A stretch of DNA of 64,000 nt from DASWZN01 sp963841635 (GTDB lineage Bacteria > Acidobacteriota > Terriglobia > Bryobacterales > Bryobacteraceae). The notes beneath the pieces are model-generated. The model made no database searches. It was not told the origin of the DNA and saw only the letters and a program-made list of their open reading frames with translations. The stretch is from assembly GCA_963841635.1 (NCBI GenBank), contig CAWJDO010000002.1:186001-250000 (forward strand). Direction: 5' to 3'. Below are positions 32,838-41,566 of this stretch, in pieces (within the stretch, counting starts at the first letter, position 1; every line of letters starts with the position of its first letter). Made by a program: the position numbers and the translations under genes.

Positions 32838-34140
32838 CAGCTTCTGCCACCGCCCGCCCCACGTCCACGCGCGCCAGCACCGCCAGGCCGCCCAGGAAGA
32901 ACAGCGCCAACGACAGCGCCGAGATCCGGTAGCTGCCCGTGAGCTGGATCGCGAGGCCGAACATCAGCGGGCACAGCCAGCTCGTCCCTTTGTCGCTGAT
33001 CTCGTAGAGCCCGAAGTACTCGGCCTCCTGCCCCTTCGGTATCATCTGCGAGAACAGCGACCGGCTCAGCGCCTGGCTGCCGCCCAGAACCAGCGCCACC
33101 AGCGCGGCCATCGCGAAGTACTGGCCCACCGTCTTCACCCAGAAGTACATCGCGAACAGCACGCAGGTCCATATCACCAGCGAGAGCATCACCGCGCGCT
33201 TGGCGTTGATGGCCGCGGCGATCCAGTTGAACGCGATCGAGCCGAAGAAGGCCACGAACTGGACCATCAGGATGGCCAGCGCGAGCGGCCCCATCCGGAT
33301 CTTCAGCTCGTCGTGGCCGAATTGCGTCGCCAGCGCGATCACGGTCTGGATCGCGTCGCTATAGAGCAGGTAGGCGACGAGGAAAGTGAGCGTCTGCGGG
33401 CGCCGGCGCAGCTCCCCCAGCGTGTGGAACAGCTGGCGCAGAGTGACGCCCAACGCGGACTGACCGTGGGCCACGCTGCGCGCGGCCTGCCGGCTGCGGA
33501 GCCTCAGCAGCGGGATCACCGTGAAGGTGCCCCACCACACTCCGGCAGACCCCAGGCCGATCCGGATCGCGAGATTTTCGTCGAGCCCCAGCGCGGCTGG
33601 GCGAATGTACATGAGCAGGTTCAGCGCCAGCAGGAGGCCGCCGCCCAGGTAGCCGACCGCCCAGCCCTTCGACGAAACGGAGTCGCGATCCTCCGGCGCA
33701 GCGATCTCCGGCAGGAACGAGTTGTACACCACGATGGAGACGCCGAAGGCCGTGTTCGCCACCAGGAACAGAACGCCTGCGAGCAGGTAGGCCGGGCCTT
33801 TCAGGAAAAACATGGCCGCGGTCGCTCCTGCGCCCAGGTACGCGAACAGCCCGAGCAGCTGCTTCTTGCGATGGCTGTAGTCCGCCAGCGCGCCCATGAC
33901 GGGCAGCAACACGATCTGCAGCACCACCGCGGCCGCGACCAGGTACGACCAGTAGGCGCGCACGGCCACCGGGATGCCCAGTGGGTGTACGAAGCCCGCT
34001 GCGTCGGCGGCCTGCCGCGCCAGCACGCTGGTCAGGTATGGGCCCAGGAAAACCGTAACGACCGTGGTGTGGAAGGGCGCGTTGGCCCAGTCGTACCAAT
34101 ACCAGCCCGTCTGTTCGCGGCGGCTGTAGGGCAGTGTCAT
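32818..34140 (-). CDS. UMF1/Atg22-like MFS transporter
   Basis: A 440-residue membrane protein with about 12 helices. The start WYWYDWANAPFHTTVVTVFL and later GALADYSHRKKQLL (the MFS loop 2-3 motif) fit the UMF1 (Atg22-like) group. Its substrates are mostly unknown; the yeast relative exports amino acids from the vacuole. The last six residues (ATEPRL) and the stop codon are supplied by the right-hand REP of the RAYT unit, so the original C-terminus may differ. Confidence 0.85.
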   Translation of the reverse strand: MTLPYSRREQTGWYWYDWANAPFHTTVVTVFLGPYLTSVLARQAADAAGFVHPLGIPVAVRAYWSYLVAAAVVLQIVLLPVMGALADYSHRKKQLLGLFAYLGAGATAAMFFLKGPAYLLAGVLFLVANTAFGVSIVVYNSFLPEIAAPEDRDSVSSKGWAVGYLGGGLLLALNLLMYIRPAALGLDENLAIRIGLGSAGVWWGTFTVIPLLRLRSRQAARSVAHGQSALGVTLRQLFHTLGELRRRPQTLTFLVAYLLYSDAIQTVIALATQFGHDELKIRMGPLALAILMVQFVAFFGSIAFNWIAAAINAKRAVMLSLVIWTCVLFAMYFWVKTVGQYFAMAALVALVLGGSQALSRSLFSQMIPKGQEAEYFGLYEISDKGTSWLCPLMFGLAIQLTGSYRISALSLALFFLGGLAVLARVDVGRAVAEAATEPRL

Positions 34141-34278
34141 CTAAGTCCCGTTACACTCTAGACCACCGAACCGCGAGCGTGAGCGAGCGGACCGCTTCGA
34201 GGCACTCGGGGTCGGCTTGCGGACCAGGGGGTCCGCCCCACACAATGGAACGAAGTTTCCTCGAAAGGTTAGCACGAT
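34141..34278. other. intergenic region with REP and palindrome
   Basis: Between the divergent transporter and TonB-receptor genes. It contains the REP copy at 34165-34195 and the palindromic arm at 34219-34241 (22 of 23 bases shared with 11075-11097), then GAAAGG at 34263-34268 as a possible ribosome site. No gene is evident. Confidence 0.6.
34165..34241 (+). repeat. REP copy plus palindromic arm
   Basis: 34165-34195 matches the REP core (CCGAACCGCGAGCGTGAGCG, two differences from the left RAYT REP). 34219-34241 is the right arm of the 10998-11097 inverted repeat with one change. Two repeat families are thus found side by side, without the other half of either. Confidence 0.7.
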
Positions 34279-36066
34279 CTGCTCTCACGACAACGGAGTC
34301 TGTGTCTCTCGATTCTGGCCCTGGGAGTCGGCGTCTGCCCGGCCCAGCAGCCCACCCGCCGCGAGGTGGTGGTCGTAACCGGCACCGCGGAGCCGATTCC
34401 CCTGGAAGAAATCGACCGTTCGGTAGACGTCCTGCCGGTGGCCAAGAACGCAACGCTCGCGACCGCGCTGGTCGATTTCCTGCGCCTCGATCCGTCCGTA
34501 GACGTGATGGCGCGCTCTCCCGGAGGCGTGCAGACGGACGTCTCGATCCGCGGCGGCTCGTTCGGCCAGACGCTGGTGCTGCTCAACGGCCAGCGGCTCA
34601 ATGATGCCCAGACCGGCCACCACGACATGGATATCCCGGTGCCGCTCGAATCGGTGGACCGCATCGAGGTGCTGCGCGGATCGGGCTCGACGCTCTATGG
34701 TTCCGACGCCGTCGGCGGAGTGCTCAACATCATCACCCGCCAGCCCGAGGCCACCGAAGCGCGGGTGAGCGTAGCGGCCGGCAATTTCGGCGTCAACCAA
34801 GAGCGCGTCACGCTGGGCACGGTCTTCAAGAAGCTCTCCGAGGAACTCTCCCTCTCACGCGATTTCTCCTCCGGCTTCATGCCCGATCGCGACTACCGTA
34901 ACCTGTCCATGGCTTCGGACACGGGCTGGCGGTCGGCTCTCGGCAGCTCGAGCCTCATCCTGGCGTACAGCGACAAGCCGTTCGGCGCCGACCAGTTCTA
35001 CGGCCCCTACAATTCCTGGGAGGACACCAAGACCTGGTTCGCCTCCCTGGTGCAGGACCTCGGCGAGCGAACCCAGGCCACGTTCTCCTTCCGCCGGCAC
35101 AGCGACTGGTTCGTGCTCCTGCGCGGCCAGCCCGACGTGTACCAGAACCACCACTCCGACGAGACCTTCGAGCTCGCCATCCGGCGTAGCGATCCGCTGT
35201 CGGCGAACGCCGGGCTGCACTACGGCATCGAGGGATACGGGGACACCATCACGAGCACCAACCTGGGCGACCACAACCGCAGCCGTGGCGCGGCCTACAT
35301 CTCGCTCGACGCCCGGGCGCTCGGGCGCTTCTCGTTTTCGGCCGGCCTGCGCGAGGAGATGTACCGCTGGAGCCAGGGCGAGTTGAGCCCGACGCTGGCC
35401 GCCGGCGCCTGGCTCTCCCCGCGCTGGAAGCTGCACGCCAGCGCCAGCCGCGCGTTCCGCATCCCCACCTATACCGACCTCTACTACATGGATCCGGCCA
35501 ACTTCGGCAACCCGAACCTCAAGCCCGAAACGGCGTGGAGCTACGATGCGGGCGCGGACTGGAGGCGCGGCGACACGTTCCGTTTCTCCGCCACGGTGTT
35601 CCAGCGTCGCGAGACCAACGACATCGACTACGTGCGCGCCACGCCCGCCGATCCCTGGCACGCAACCAACATCGCCCGGCTGCGCTTCACCGGCGTCGAG
35701 GCTTCCGCCACCCTGGTGCCGGCGCGCGGCCAGGAGATCGCCCTCAGCTACGAGGCCATGACCGGCGCCCAGCAGGCGCTCGACGGGCTGGTCTCGAAGT
35801 ACGTCTTCAACTACCCGGCCCAGAGCGGCGTCCTGAGCTGGCACGGAGGCTATCGGGGCCTCGTTGCCCAGACCCGCCTCGGCGTTCTGAAGCGGCTGGG
35901 ACGGCCTCCCTACGCGCTCTTCGACGTATCGGTGGGATACGGCAAAGGGCGGGTCCACCCCTTCCTGCGGCTGACGAATATCGGCGACGCGCGCTACCAG
36001 GAGATCGAAGGCGTGGCGATGCCGGGCCGTGCAGCGATGGGCGGCATCGAATGGAAGATCAGGTAG
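34279..36066 (+). CDS. TonB-dependent receptor (BtuB-like), start uncertain
   Basis: About 595 residues if read from a CTG at 34279. The frame downstream of a TAG at 34270 begins with a clear signal peptide (LSILALGVGVCPAQQ) but has no ATG/GTG/TTG before a GTG at 34366 that would cut the signal off. The plug has SPGGVQTDVSIRGGSFGQTL, RIEVLRGSGSTLYGSDA and GVLNIITR; the rest is a 22-strand-type barrel ending in a terminal aromatic-poor IEWKIR. Likely importer of a vitamin B12-like or metal compound. A one-base frameshift that joins ATG 34245 to this frame is an alternative. Confidence 0.85.
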   Translation: MLSRQRSLCLSILALGVGVCPAQQPTRREVVVVTGTAEPIPLEEIDRSVDVLPVAKNATLATALVDFLRLDPSVDVMARSPGGVQTDVSIRGGSFGQTLVLLNGQRLNDAQTGHHDMDIPVPLESVDRIEVLRGSGSTLYGSDAVGGVLNIITRQPEATEARVSVAAGNFGVNQERVTLGTVFKKLSEELSLSRDFSSGFMPDRDYRNLSMASDTGWRSALGSSSLILAYSDKPFGADQFYGPYNSWEDTKTWFASLVQDLGERTQATFSFRRHSDWFVLLRGQPDVYQNHHSDETFELAIRRSDPLSANAGLHYGIEGYGDTITSTNLGDHNRSRGAAYISLDARALGRFSFSAGLREEMYRWSQGELSPTLAAGAWLSPRWKLHASASRAFRIPTYTDLYYMDPANFGNPNLKPETAWSYDAGADWRRGDTFRFSATVFQRRETNDIDYVRATPADPWHATNIARLRFTGVEASATLVPARGQEIALSYEAMTGAQQALDGLVSKYVFNYPAQSGVLSWHGGYRGLVAQTRLGVLKRLGRPPYALFDVSVGYGKGRVHPFLRLTNIGDARYQEIEGVAMPGRAAMGGIEWKIR

Positions 36067-36092
36067 GTGGCGTGGGAGGGGCGGAAGACTCC

Positions 36093-36125
36093 GCTGAAAA
36101 GCGGTGCCTGTCGCCGCTTTTCAGC
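36093..36125. repeat. hairpin repeat, copy 1
   Basis: A perfect 12-bp stem GCTGAAAAGCGG/CCGCTTTTCAGC with a 9-base loop TGCCTGTCG. It could terminate the receptor transcript, but it has no T-tract. Very similar sequence recurs at 37402-37510, where the two stem halves are split by ~85 bp, and the GTGCCTGTC loop core recurs at about 42050. Confidence 0.75.
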
Positions 36126-36192
36126 ACTTTCACCTCTCGCCGCAGATGCGATCAATTGAATTTCGCAAGGAACCCCGCGCTATCCTGGCAGC

Positions 36193-36600
36193 ATGAGCGA
36201 GCCGTTGGTAGTCGTGGCCGGGGTGATCGAACTCGCCGGACGGATCCTGATTTGTCAGCGGCCGCCGGGCAAGTGGCACGCCATGAAATGGGAATTCCCC
36301 GGCGGCAAGGCGGAGCCCGGCGAAAACCCGCCGCAGGCGCTGGCCCGGGAACTGGATGAGGAACTCGGCATCCGCGCCACCATCGGCCGCGAAATCGCCC
36401 GCTTCGACTACCAATACCCCGGCCGCCCGCCCATTCTGCTGATCTTCCTCGGTGTCGAGTCATTCGAGGGGGAAGTGGTCAGCCGCGACTTCGCGCGCAT
36501 CGTCTGGGAAACGCCGGAGCGTCTGCCTGAATACGACTTCCTGGAAGGCGACGTGGAGTTCGTGCGCGGCCTGGCGCGGCAGGCCAAAAACGGGCGATGA
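36193..36600 (+). CDS. NUDIX hydrolase, MutT/CTP pyrophosphohydrolase-like
   Basis: A 135-residue enzyme with a complete Nudix box GGKAEPGENPPQALARELDE then ELG. It cleaves nucleoside diphosphate-X compounds; MutT-type members remove 8-oxo-dGTP. The N-terminus VVVAGVIELAGRILICQRPP is the usual first strand pair, and the WEFPGGK lead-in is typical of (d)CTP or 8-oxo-dGTP sanitising enzymes. It faces the secreted gene at 36604 with 3 bp between stops. Confidence 0.9.
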   Translation: MSEPLVVVAGVIELAGRILICQRPPGKWHAMKWEFPGGKAEPGENPPQALARELDEELGIRATIGREIARFDYQYPGRPPILLIFLGVESFEGEVVSRDFARIVWETPERLPEYDFLEGDVEFVRGLARQAKNGR

Positions 36601-36603
36601 GTC

Positions 36604-37293
36604 TTAGTCCCCCGGCAGGTGGAGCTGGAACTTGGTGCCGCGGTTCAGGCGCGCCGTCGTTTCCCGGTCGATCAGCGGCAGCGAAACCTGGTTGTGCCGG
36701 CCCTGCGGCGTGATGTAGTTCAACGTCCCGCCTTCCACCCAATAGGCCACCGCCGTGTAGACCGAGTTGTCCGTGAGCCCGATGAAAAACAGCGGCTGGT
36801 CTTCGGACGGCTCCGGCCGCGGCGCGCTGGGCGCCGTGTAAGATTGGATCGCGGGCCGCTCCTCGCCTGTTTGCGGGCCGAAGTTCTGGTTCATCACCGG
36901 CGGGTTCGCCGGCTGATCCGGCGGGCCAACCGGCTGGTCATAAGCGGGCTGGTCGTACGCTGTGCCCAGCGGTCCAGAAGTCGGGTAAAACACGGGATAG
37001 CCGCTGAATCCGATGTACCCCTGCCCTTGCCTGCGATGCCTGCCGGAACCCGAAGGAGCGCCTGTGTAGGCAGGAAAGCCGCTGATCGTTGCGCCCAGGC
37101 GCTGCCCGAACGGCACGGAGCCCGAAAAGGGATTGACCACCGTGACCGGTGCGCGGACGATGGGGAGCGCACCTCCCACGGCAGGATAGTCCCGGCCCAG
37201 CAAGGGGGAAGCGCCGCCGCTGTGCTGCTGGTGTTGTGCCAAGGCGCACGCCGAGAAGGCCGCCACCAAGCCAACCGTCAGTAGGGATTTCAT
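36604..37293 (-). CDS. secreted protein of unknown function, Pro/Gly/Tyr-rich
   Basis: A 229-residue protein with a signal peptide (MKSLLTVGLVAAFSACALAQ), a Gly/Pro/Tyr-rich middle with YDQPAYDQPVGPP, and a C-terminal ordered part (FFIGLTDNSVYTAVAYWVEG, then LPLIDRETTARLNRG). The end looks like a small beta domain seen in several acidobacterial secreted proteins; no function is known to me. Confidence 0.6.
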   Translation of the reverse strand: MKSLLTVGLVAAFSACALAQHQQHSGGASPLLGRDYPAVGGALPIVRAPVTVVNPFSGSVPFGQRLGATISGFPAYTGAPSGSGRHRRQGQGYIGFSGYPVFYPTSGPLGTAYDQPAYDQPVGPPDQPANPPVMNQNFGPQTGEERPAIQSYTAPSAPRPEPSEDQPLFFIGLTDNSVYTAVAYWVEGGTLNYITPQGRHNQVSLPLIDRETTARLNRGTKFQLHLPGD

Positions 37294-37401
37294 GAACCTG
37301 CTCCCTTCTGCGAGACTCGCTCATTTATTATGACGCGGTTCGCCTCCGGCGTGTTACCGGCCATGATTTCAATAACCTGCTGCCGGACAGACGGACAGAC
37401 T

Positions 37402-37510
37402 CCGCTGAAAAACGGTGGCTGGCTCCGCTGTCCCAAGCGACATGCCCGCCTGGTCAACGGGATAGGTCTCGAGCGCGCGTGGCGAGCGGTGCCTGTCGCC
37501 GCTTTTCAGC
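37402..37510. repeat. hairpin repeat, copy 2 with internal insertion
   Basis: The left arm CCGCTGAAAA-CGGTG and the right part GCGGTGCCTGTCGCCGCTTTTCAGC-like match the hairpin at 36093-36125, but ~85 bp separate them here. The downstream 40 bases also match the flank of copy 1 (CTTTCACC, CTCGC). It lies in the gap between the secreted protein gene and the IscU-like gene. Confidence 0.65.
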
Positions 37511-37578
37511 CCTTTCACCCCTCGCTGCGGACGCGACGAATCTCGACAGCTGCCCCACCACGGTAAGCTGAAGCTGGC

Positions 37579-37941
37579 ATGTTCAGCGAGCGACTGATCG
37601 ACCATTTCAAGAACCCGCGCAACGTTGGCGAGCTAGCCCCTCCAGCTGTCTCGGTCAGCGTGTCCAACCCGGCCTGCGGCGACCTGATGCGCCTTTCGGC
37701 GCGCTTCGAGAACGGCACCGTGGCCGAGGCGCGGTACCAGGTGAAAGGCTGCACCGCGTCGATTGCCGCCGGCTCCGCGCTCACCGAATGGATGGCCGGC
37801 AAGACGGCGCTCGAGCTGGCCGCCGCCGCCCCCGCAGTGATCGAAGATGCCCTGGACGGCCTCGCCCCCGAATCGCGCCACGCCGCCGTCCTCGCGATCG
37901 ACGCCCTCCGCGCCCTGCTGTGCTCGCTATCCTCAAAGTGA
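37579..37941 (+). CDS. IscU/NifU N-terminal-like iron-sulfur scaffold protein
   Basis: A 120-residue protein with the scaffold motifs ERLIDHFKNPRNVGEL, NPACGDLM (first Cys and ligand Asp), VKGCTASIAAGSALTEW (second Cys) and a third Cys (LLCSLSSK) close to the C-terminus. The three cysteines hold a transient iron-sulfur cluster in IscU. No iscS or other isc genes are adjacent. Its stop is 2 bp before the M49 start, so the two are linked. Confidence 0.85.
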   Translation: MFSERLIDHFKNPRNVGELAPPAVSVSVSNPACGDLMRLSARFENGTVAEARYQVKGCTASIAAGSALTEWMAGKTALELAAAAPAVIEDALDGLAPESRHAAVLAIDALRALLCSLSSK

Positions 37942-37943
37942 AC

Positions 37944-39551
37944 ATGCGCCCCTTGCTCGTAGTTCTCTTACTCGCCGCCTCCGGCCCGGACCTCGACCCG
38001 CTGCTGGCCCGCTGGAAGAAAGTCCCGATGCCCTTCGACGACGCCGGCCTCAGCCCGCGAGAGCGGCAACTGGCCGGCAAGCTGGTCGGCGCCTCGCGCT
38101 ACCTGGAAGACATCTTCTGGCGCCAGAGCGATCCGGAAGGGCTGCGCCTGCTCACCACCGGCGCGCTCGACCCGCGCCTGCGCCGCCTTTTGATGATCAA
38201 CGGCAGCCGCTTCGACCTGATCGATGGCAACCGTCCGTTCACGGGCACGGAGGCGTATTCTCCCGGCGCCGGGTTGTACCCGCGAGGGATCGGCGAGGCG
38301 GAGATAGCACGCTACGTGGCCGCCCACCCACAGCAGCGCCACGCGATCTACAGCCCCTACACCGTCGTCCACAAGCGCGGCGAAGAGCTGGAGGCGATTC
38401 CGTATCGCGTCGAATACCGCCAGTGGCTCGAGCCAGCGGCCCAGGCCTTGCGCGAAGCTGCCGCGCTTTCCGACGATCCGAAATTCGCCCGCTTCCTCCG
38501 CCTGCGCGCCGATGCCCTGCTCTCCGACGACTACTACCCGAGCGACCTGGCGTGGCTCGACCTGGAGAACCCGAAGTTCGACGTCATCTTCGCGCCTTAC
38601 GAGACCTACCTCGACGGCGTGCTGGGCGTGAAGACCTGCTACGGCGCGGCCGTGCTGATCCGCAACGATGCGGAGAGCCGGCGCGTGGCCGCGTTCGCGA
38701 AGTACGTTCCCGCCCTCCAGGATGCGCTGCCGCTCGCGCCGCCGGACCGGCCCTCCAAGACCGGTCACGCCTCGCCTATGGAGGTGGTAGACGCGCCGTT
38801 CCGCGCCGGCGACCTGCGCCACGGCTACCAGGCGGTGGCAGACAATCTCCCCAACGATCCCCGCATCCACGCCGAAAAGGGCTCCAAGAAAATCTTCTTC
38901 CGGAACTTTCTGGACGCGCGCGTGGACAACATCATCGTGCCGCTGGCCGCCCGCGTCATGCTCCCGCGCGACGCCGCGCTGGCGACACGCGCCGGCTACC
39001 TGACCGACACGGTGTTGCACGAGATCGCGCACGGCCTGGGGCCCGCGTATGCGCGCCGGAACGGCCAGCAGGTGGACATTAACGAGGCCATCGGCCCCGC
39101 GTATAGCGGCCTCGAGGAAGCCAAGGCGGATGTCGTGGGGCTGTTCGGAATGGAGTGGCTCGGCCGCCGCGGCGTGCTCTCGACGGACGAGGTCCGCGGC
39201 GGCTACGCGGCCCACGTCGCGGACCTGTTCCGGATGCTGCGCTTCGGCACCGCGGAAGCCCACGCGGTCTCCGAGATCATGCAGTTCAACTACTTCGTCC
39301 GCGAGCGGGCGATCGTGTGGGACGCGGCCGCCCGCCGCTATCATATCGACCTCGAGCGCATGCAGGCGTCCGTCGCCCGCCTGGCGAAAGAACTCCTGGA
39401 GATCGAAGCCACCGGCGACGCCGCCCGCGCCCAGCGCTGGTTCGCGGAGTATCGAGCCCTTCCGCCAGAGCTGGATGGAGCCCTGAAGGCAGCCGCCGAT
39501 CTGCCGGTGGACATCGATCCGGTTTTCTCGTTTGCGGAGGAAGTGCGCTAA
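37944..39551 (+). CDS. M49-family (DPP III-like) zinc metallopeptidase
   Basis: A 535-residue protein. HEIAHGLGP at about residue 359 is the zinc-binding motif in its five-residue form (HExxH, as in some bacterial and plant M49 members), and EEAKADVVGLFGM at about 390 supplies the third ligand. The N-terminus MRPLLVVLLLAASG is a short signal or membrane anchor. Dipeptidyl peptidase III removes N-terminal dipeptides. The protein is shorter than human DPP III (~740) but similar to bacterial homologs. Likely active. Confidence 0.85.
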   Translation: MRPLLVVLLLAASGPDLDPLLARWKKVPMPFDDAGLSPRERQLAGKLVGASRYLEDIFWRQSDPEGLRLLTTGALDPRLRRLLMINGSRFDLIDGNRPFTGTEAYSPGAGLYPRGIGEAEIARYVAAHPQQRHAIYSPYTVVHKRGEELEAIPYRVEYRQWLEPAAQALREAAALSDDPKFARFLRLRADALLSDDYYPSDLAWLDLENPKFDVIFAPYETYLDGVLGVKTCYGAAVLIRNDAESRRVAAFAKYVPALQDALPLAPPDRPSKTGHASPMEVVDAPFRAGDLRHGYQAVADNLPNDPRIHAEKGSKKIFFRNFLDARVDNIIVPLAARVMLPRDAALATRAGYLTDTVLHEIAHGLGPAYARRNGQQVDINEAIGPAYSGLEEAKADVVGLFGMEWLGRRGVLSTDEVRGGYAAHVADLFRMLRFGTAEAHAVSEIMQFNYFVRERAIVWDAAARRYHIDLERMQASVARLAKELLEIEATGDAARAQRWFAEYRALPPELDGALKAAADLPVDIDPVFSFAEEVR

Positions 39552-39554
39552 GCA

Positions 39555-39666
39555 GCTCGTCGCTCGTTGCTCGTCGCCCGTCGATCCGATCGGGCTCTTG
39601 CTGCTTCGCACCGTGACGGGCCCCTCGCCCGCCGTTGCGACGGGCGACAAGCGACGGGCGACGAGC
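39555..39666. repeat. imperfect 29-bp inverted repeat
   Basis: Arms 39555-39583 and 39638-39666 pair with three mismatches and are made of CGTCGC/GCGACG-type units; a fragment of the same kind is found at about 1060-1085. It lies just downstream of the M49 gene and 27 bp before the beta-CASP gene. It could form a long hairpin that would affect transcription of both. Confidence 0.75.
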
Positions 39667-39692
39667 GTCCGCTGTACAATACCCCTTCAGCC

Positions 39693-41108
39693 ATGAAAAT
39701 CACCTTCTGGGGCGCAGTTGGAACCGTTACCGGGTCGATGCACGAGGTCCGCATCGGCGGCACCACCTTCCTTTTGGATTGTGGGCTCTGTCAGGGCCAC
39801 CGCAAAGAAGCGCATGAGCGGAACTCTACGTTCCCGTTCCGCCCGGACGGAATCGATGCCGTAGTCCTATCGCACGCGCATATCGATCACAGCGGGAACC
39901 TCCCGACGCTCGTAAAGGACGGCTTCCACGGCCCCATCTACGCCACCCCAGCCACCGCGGACCTGTGCGTGCCGATGCTCCGCGACTCCGCCCATATACA
40001 GGAGAAGGACGCCGAGTTCGTCACCAAGCGCTTTCACCGCCGCCGGTCGCTGGACCCCGACGCCAAGGACGGCGGGCTGCCACCGCTCTATACCGCCGCC
40101 GACGCCGAGGCTGCTATTTCCCTGTTCCACCCCGTCCCGATGGCCACCGAGCAGGATTTGGGCCCCGGAGCGGCGTACCATGCCATAGATGCCGGCCACA
40201 TGCTGGGCTCTTCAGTGGTGATCGTCACCGAGCGGGCGAACGGCAAGGAGCTTCGCCTGGGCTTCTCGGGCGATCTGGGCCGGCCGGGCTTGCCCATCAT
40301 TCGCGATCCCGCCCCCCTGCAGGAGGTCGATTGGTTGATTCTCGAGAGCACCTACGGCGGCCGCCTGCACAAGGATGACGAAGTCGTCATCAACAAGCTG
40401 GCCAACGTCGTCTCCCGCACCTGCGCGCGCGGAGGGAAGATCATCGTGCCCGCCTTCGCGGTCGGCCGAACGCAGCAACTGGTTCTGGTGCTTCACGAGC
40501 TGTTCGACTCCGGCCGGATCCCCAACATCCCCATCTTCGTCGACAGCCCGCTGGCCATCGAGACCACCGAGGTCTTCCGCAAGCACGCTGAGCTGTTCGA
40601 CGAGGAAGCCAACCAGTTCCGCGCCAAAGGCGAAGACCCATTCGGATTCAAGCGGCTGCGCTACATTCGCGACGTCAACGAGTCCAAGGCGCTGAACGAT
40701 CTGCACGGGCCCTTCATTGTCATCTCCGCCTCGGGAATGTGCGAAGCCGGGCGCATTCTGCACCATCTGCGCAACAACATCGAAAACCCGCGCAACACCA
40801 TTCTGGTCACCGGATACCAGGCCGAAAACACCCTCGGGCGCAAGCTTGTGGACAAGCTGCCGGAAGTGTCGATTTTCGGCGAGCCGATGAGGGTGCGCGC
40901 GGAAGTGGTGACCATCAACGAGTTGAGCGGCCACGCCGACCAGCGCGAGATCCTGGAATGGATCAAACCGGTCGTCTCCAAGCTGAAGCGGCTCTTCCTG
41001 GTACACGGCGAGCCGGCCCAGAGCGCCGCGCTGGCCCAGGCGATTCAGGACCGCTACGGCATCGCCCCGGTGCTTCCCACGCGCGGGCAAAGTTTCGATC
41101 TCAATTGA
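39693..41108 (+). CDS. MBL-fold beta-CASP nuclease (CPSF/Ysh1-like)
   Basis: A 471-residue protein with the metallo-beta-lactamase signature LSHAHIDHSGNLP, later His and Asp ligands (AGHMLGSS, FSGDLGRP), the beta-CASP domain (VPAFAVGRTQQL) and the C-terminal motif SGHADQREILEW followed by FLVHGEP. Bacterial members of this family are exo- or endonucleases that process RNA ends. All motifs are present. Monocistronic by appearance, with the inverted repeat upstream. Confidence 0.9.
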   Translation: MKITFWGAVGTVTGSMHEVRIGGTTFLLDCGLCQGHRKEAHERNSTFPFRPDGIDAVVLSHAHIDHSGNLPTLVKDGFHGPIYATPATADLCVPMLRDSAHIQEKDAEFVTKRFHRRRSLDPDAKDGGLPPLYTAADAEAAISLFHPVPMATEQDLGPGAAYHAIDAGHMLGSSVVIVTERANGKELRLGFSGDLGRPGLPIIRDPAPLQEVDWLILESTYGGRLHKDDEVVINKLANVVSRTCARGGKIIVPAFAVGRTQQLVLVLHELFDSGRIPNIPIFVDSPLAIETTEVFRKHAELFDEEANQFRAKGEDPFGFKRLRYIRDVNESKALNDLHGPFIVISASGMCEAGRILHHLRNNIENPRNTILVTGYQAENTLGRKLVDKLPEVSIFGEPMRVRAEVVTINELSGHADQREILEWIKPVVSKLKRLFLVHGEPAQSAALAQAIQDRYGIAPVLPTRGQSFDLN

Positions 41109-41227
41109 GTGCGTGTTTGGTACGGAATAGCGAGTACTACTACTGACGGCCTATTTACGGGTCTCCTCTAGGGGTTTACTCTTAGTGTCGTAGGCGCTGC
41201 GGGTTGTGGGTTGCTTAGAGAAACCCT

Positions 41228-41554
41228 ATGGAATGGCGCCTTAGCTCTCGTACATCTTCTTGCAGCTCACAACCCGGATTCACTCCGCTCGCGCAGTTCT
41301 CCTACCTGCAACTCCTTGACGTGCTCACCACGCTGGCATTTCTGACCACGGGTGGCCACGAAGCCAATCCCGTTGTGCGGTTCGCCATGGCGGCCGCGCG
41401 TTCTCCGCTGGTAGGACTGCTGGCCCTGAAGGTGTGCGCAGTCGCCGCCGCCATCTTCTGCACCATGACGGCCCGGGAGCGCACGCTGAAACGAATCAAT
41501 CTCGTCTTTGCATTACTTGTGGTGTGGAACCTCATAGCGTTGCTCGCGACCTGA
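41228..41554 (+). CDS. DUF5658-like small membrane protein
   Basis: A 108-residue protein with three membrane helices. LQLLDVLTTLAFLTTGGHEA, then NPVVRF, matches the pattern of DUF5658 proteins (D-x2-T-x-L...EANP). The ATG at 41228 may be early; the conserved part begins at ~residue 20. It is followed by a zinc-finger protein gene 12 bp away. Function unknown. Confidence 0.65.
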   Translation: MEWRLSSRTSSCSSQPGFTPLAQFSYLQLLDVLTTLAFLTTGGHEANPVVRFAMAAARSPLVGLLALKVCAVAAAIFCTMTARERTLKRINLVFALLVVWNLIALLAT

Positions 41555-41566
41555 TCGGAGACAACA

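Noticed and set aside
37968..39650. 560-codon frame opposite the M49 gene
   Set aside because: Shadow of the peptidase, which has the zinc motifs.
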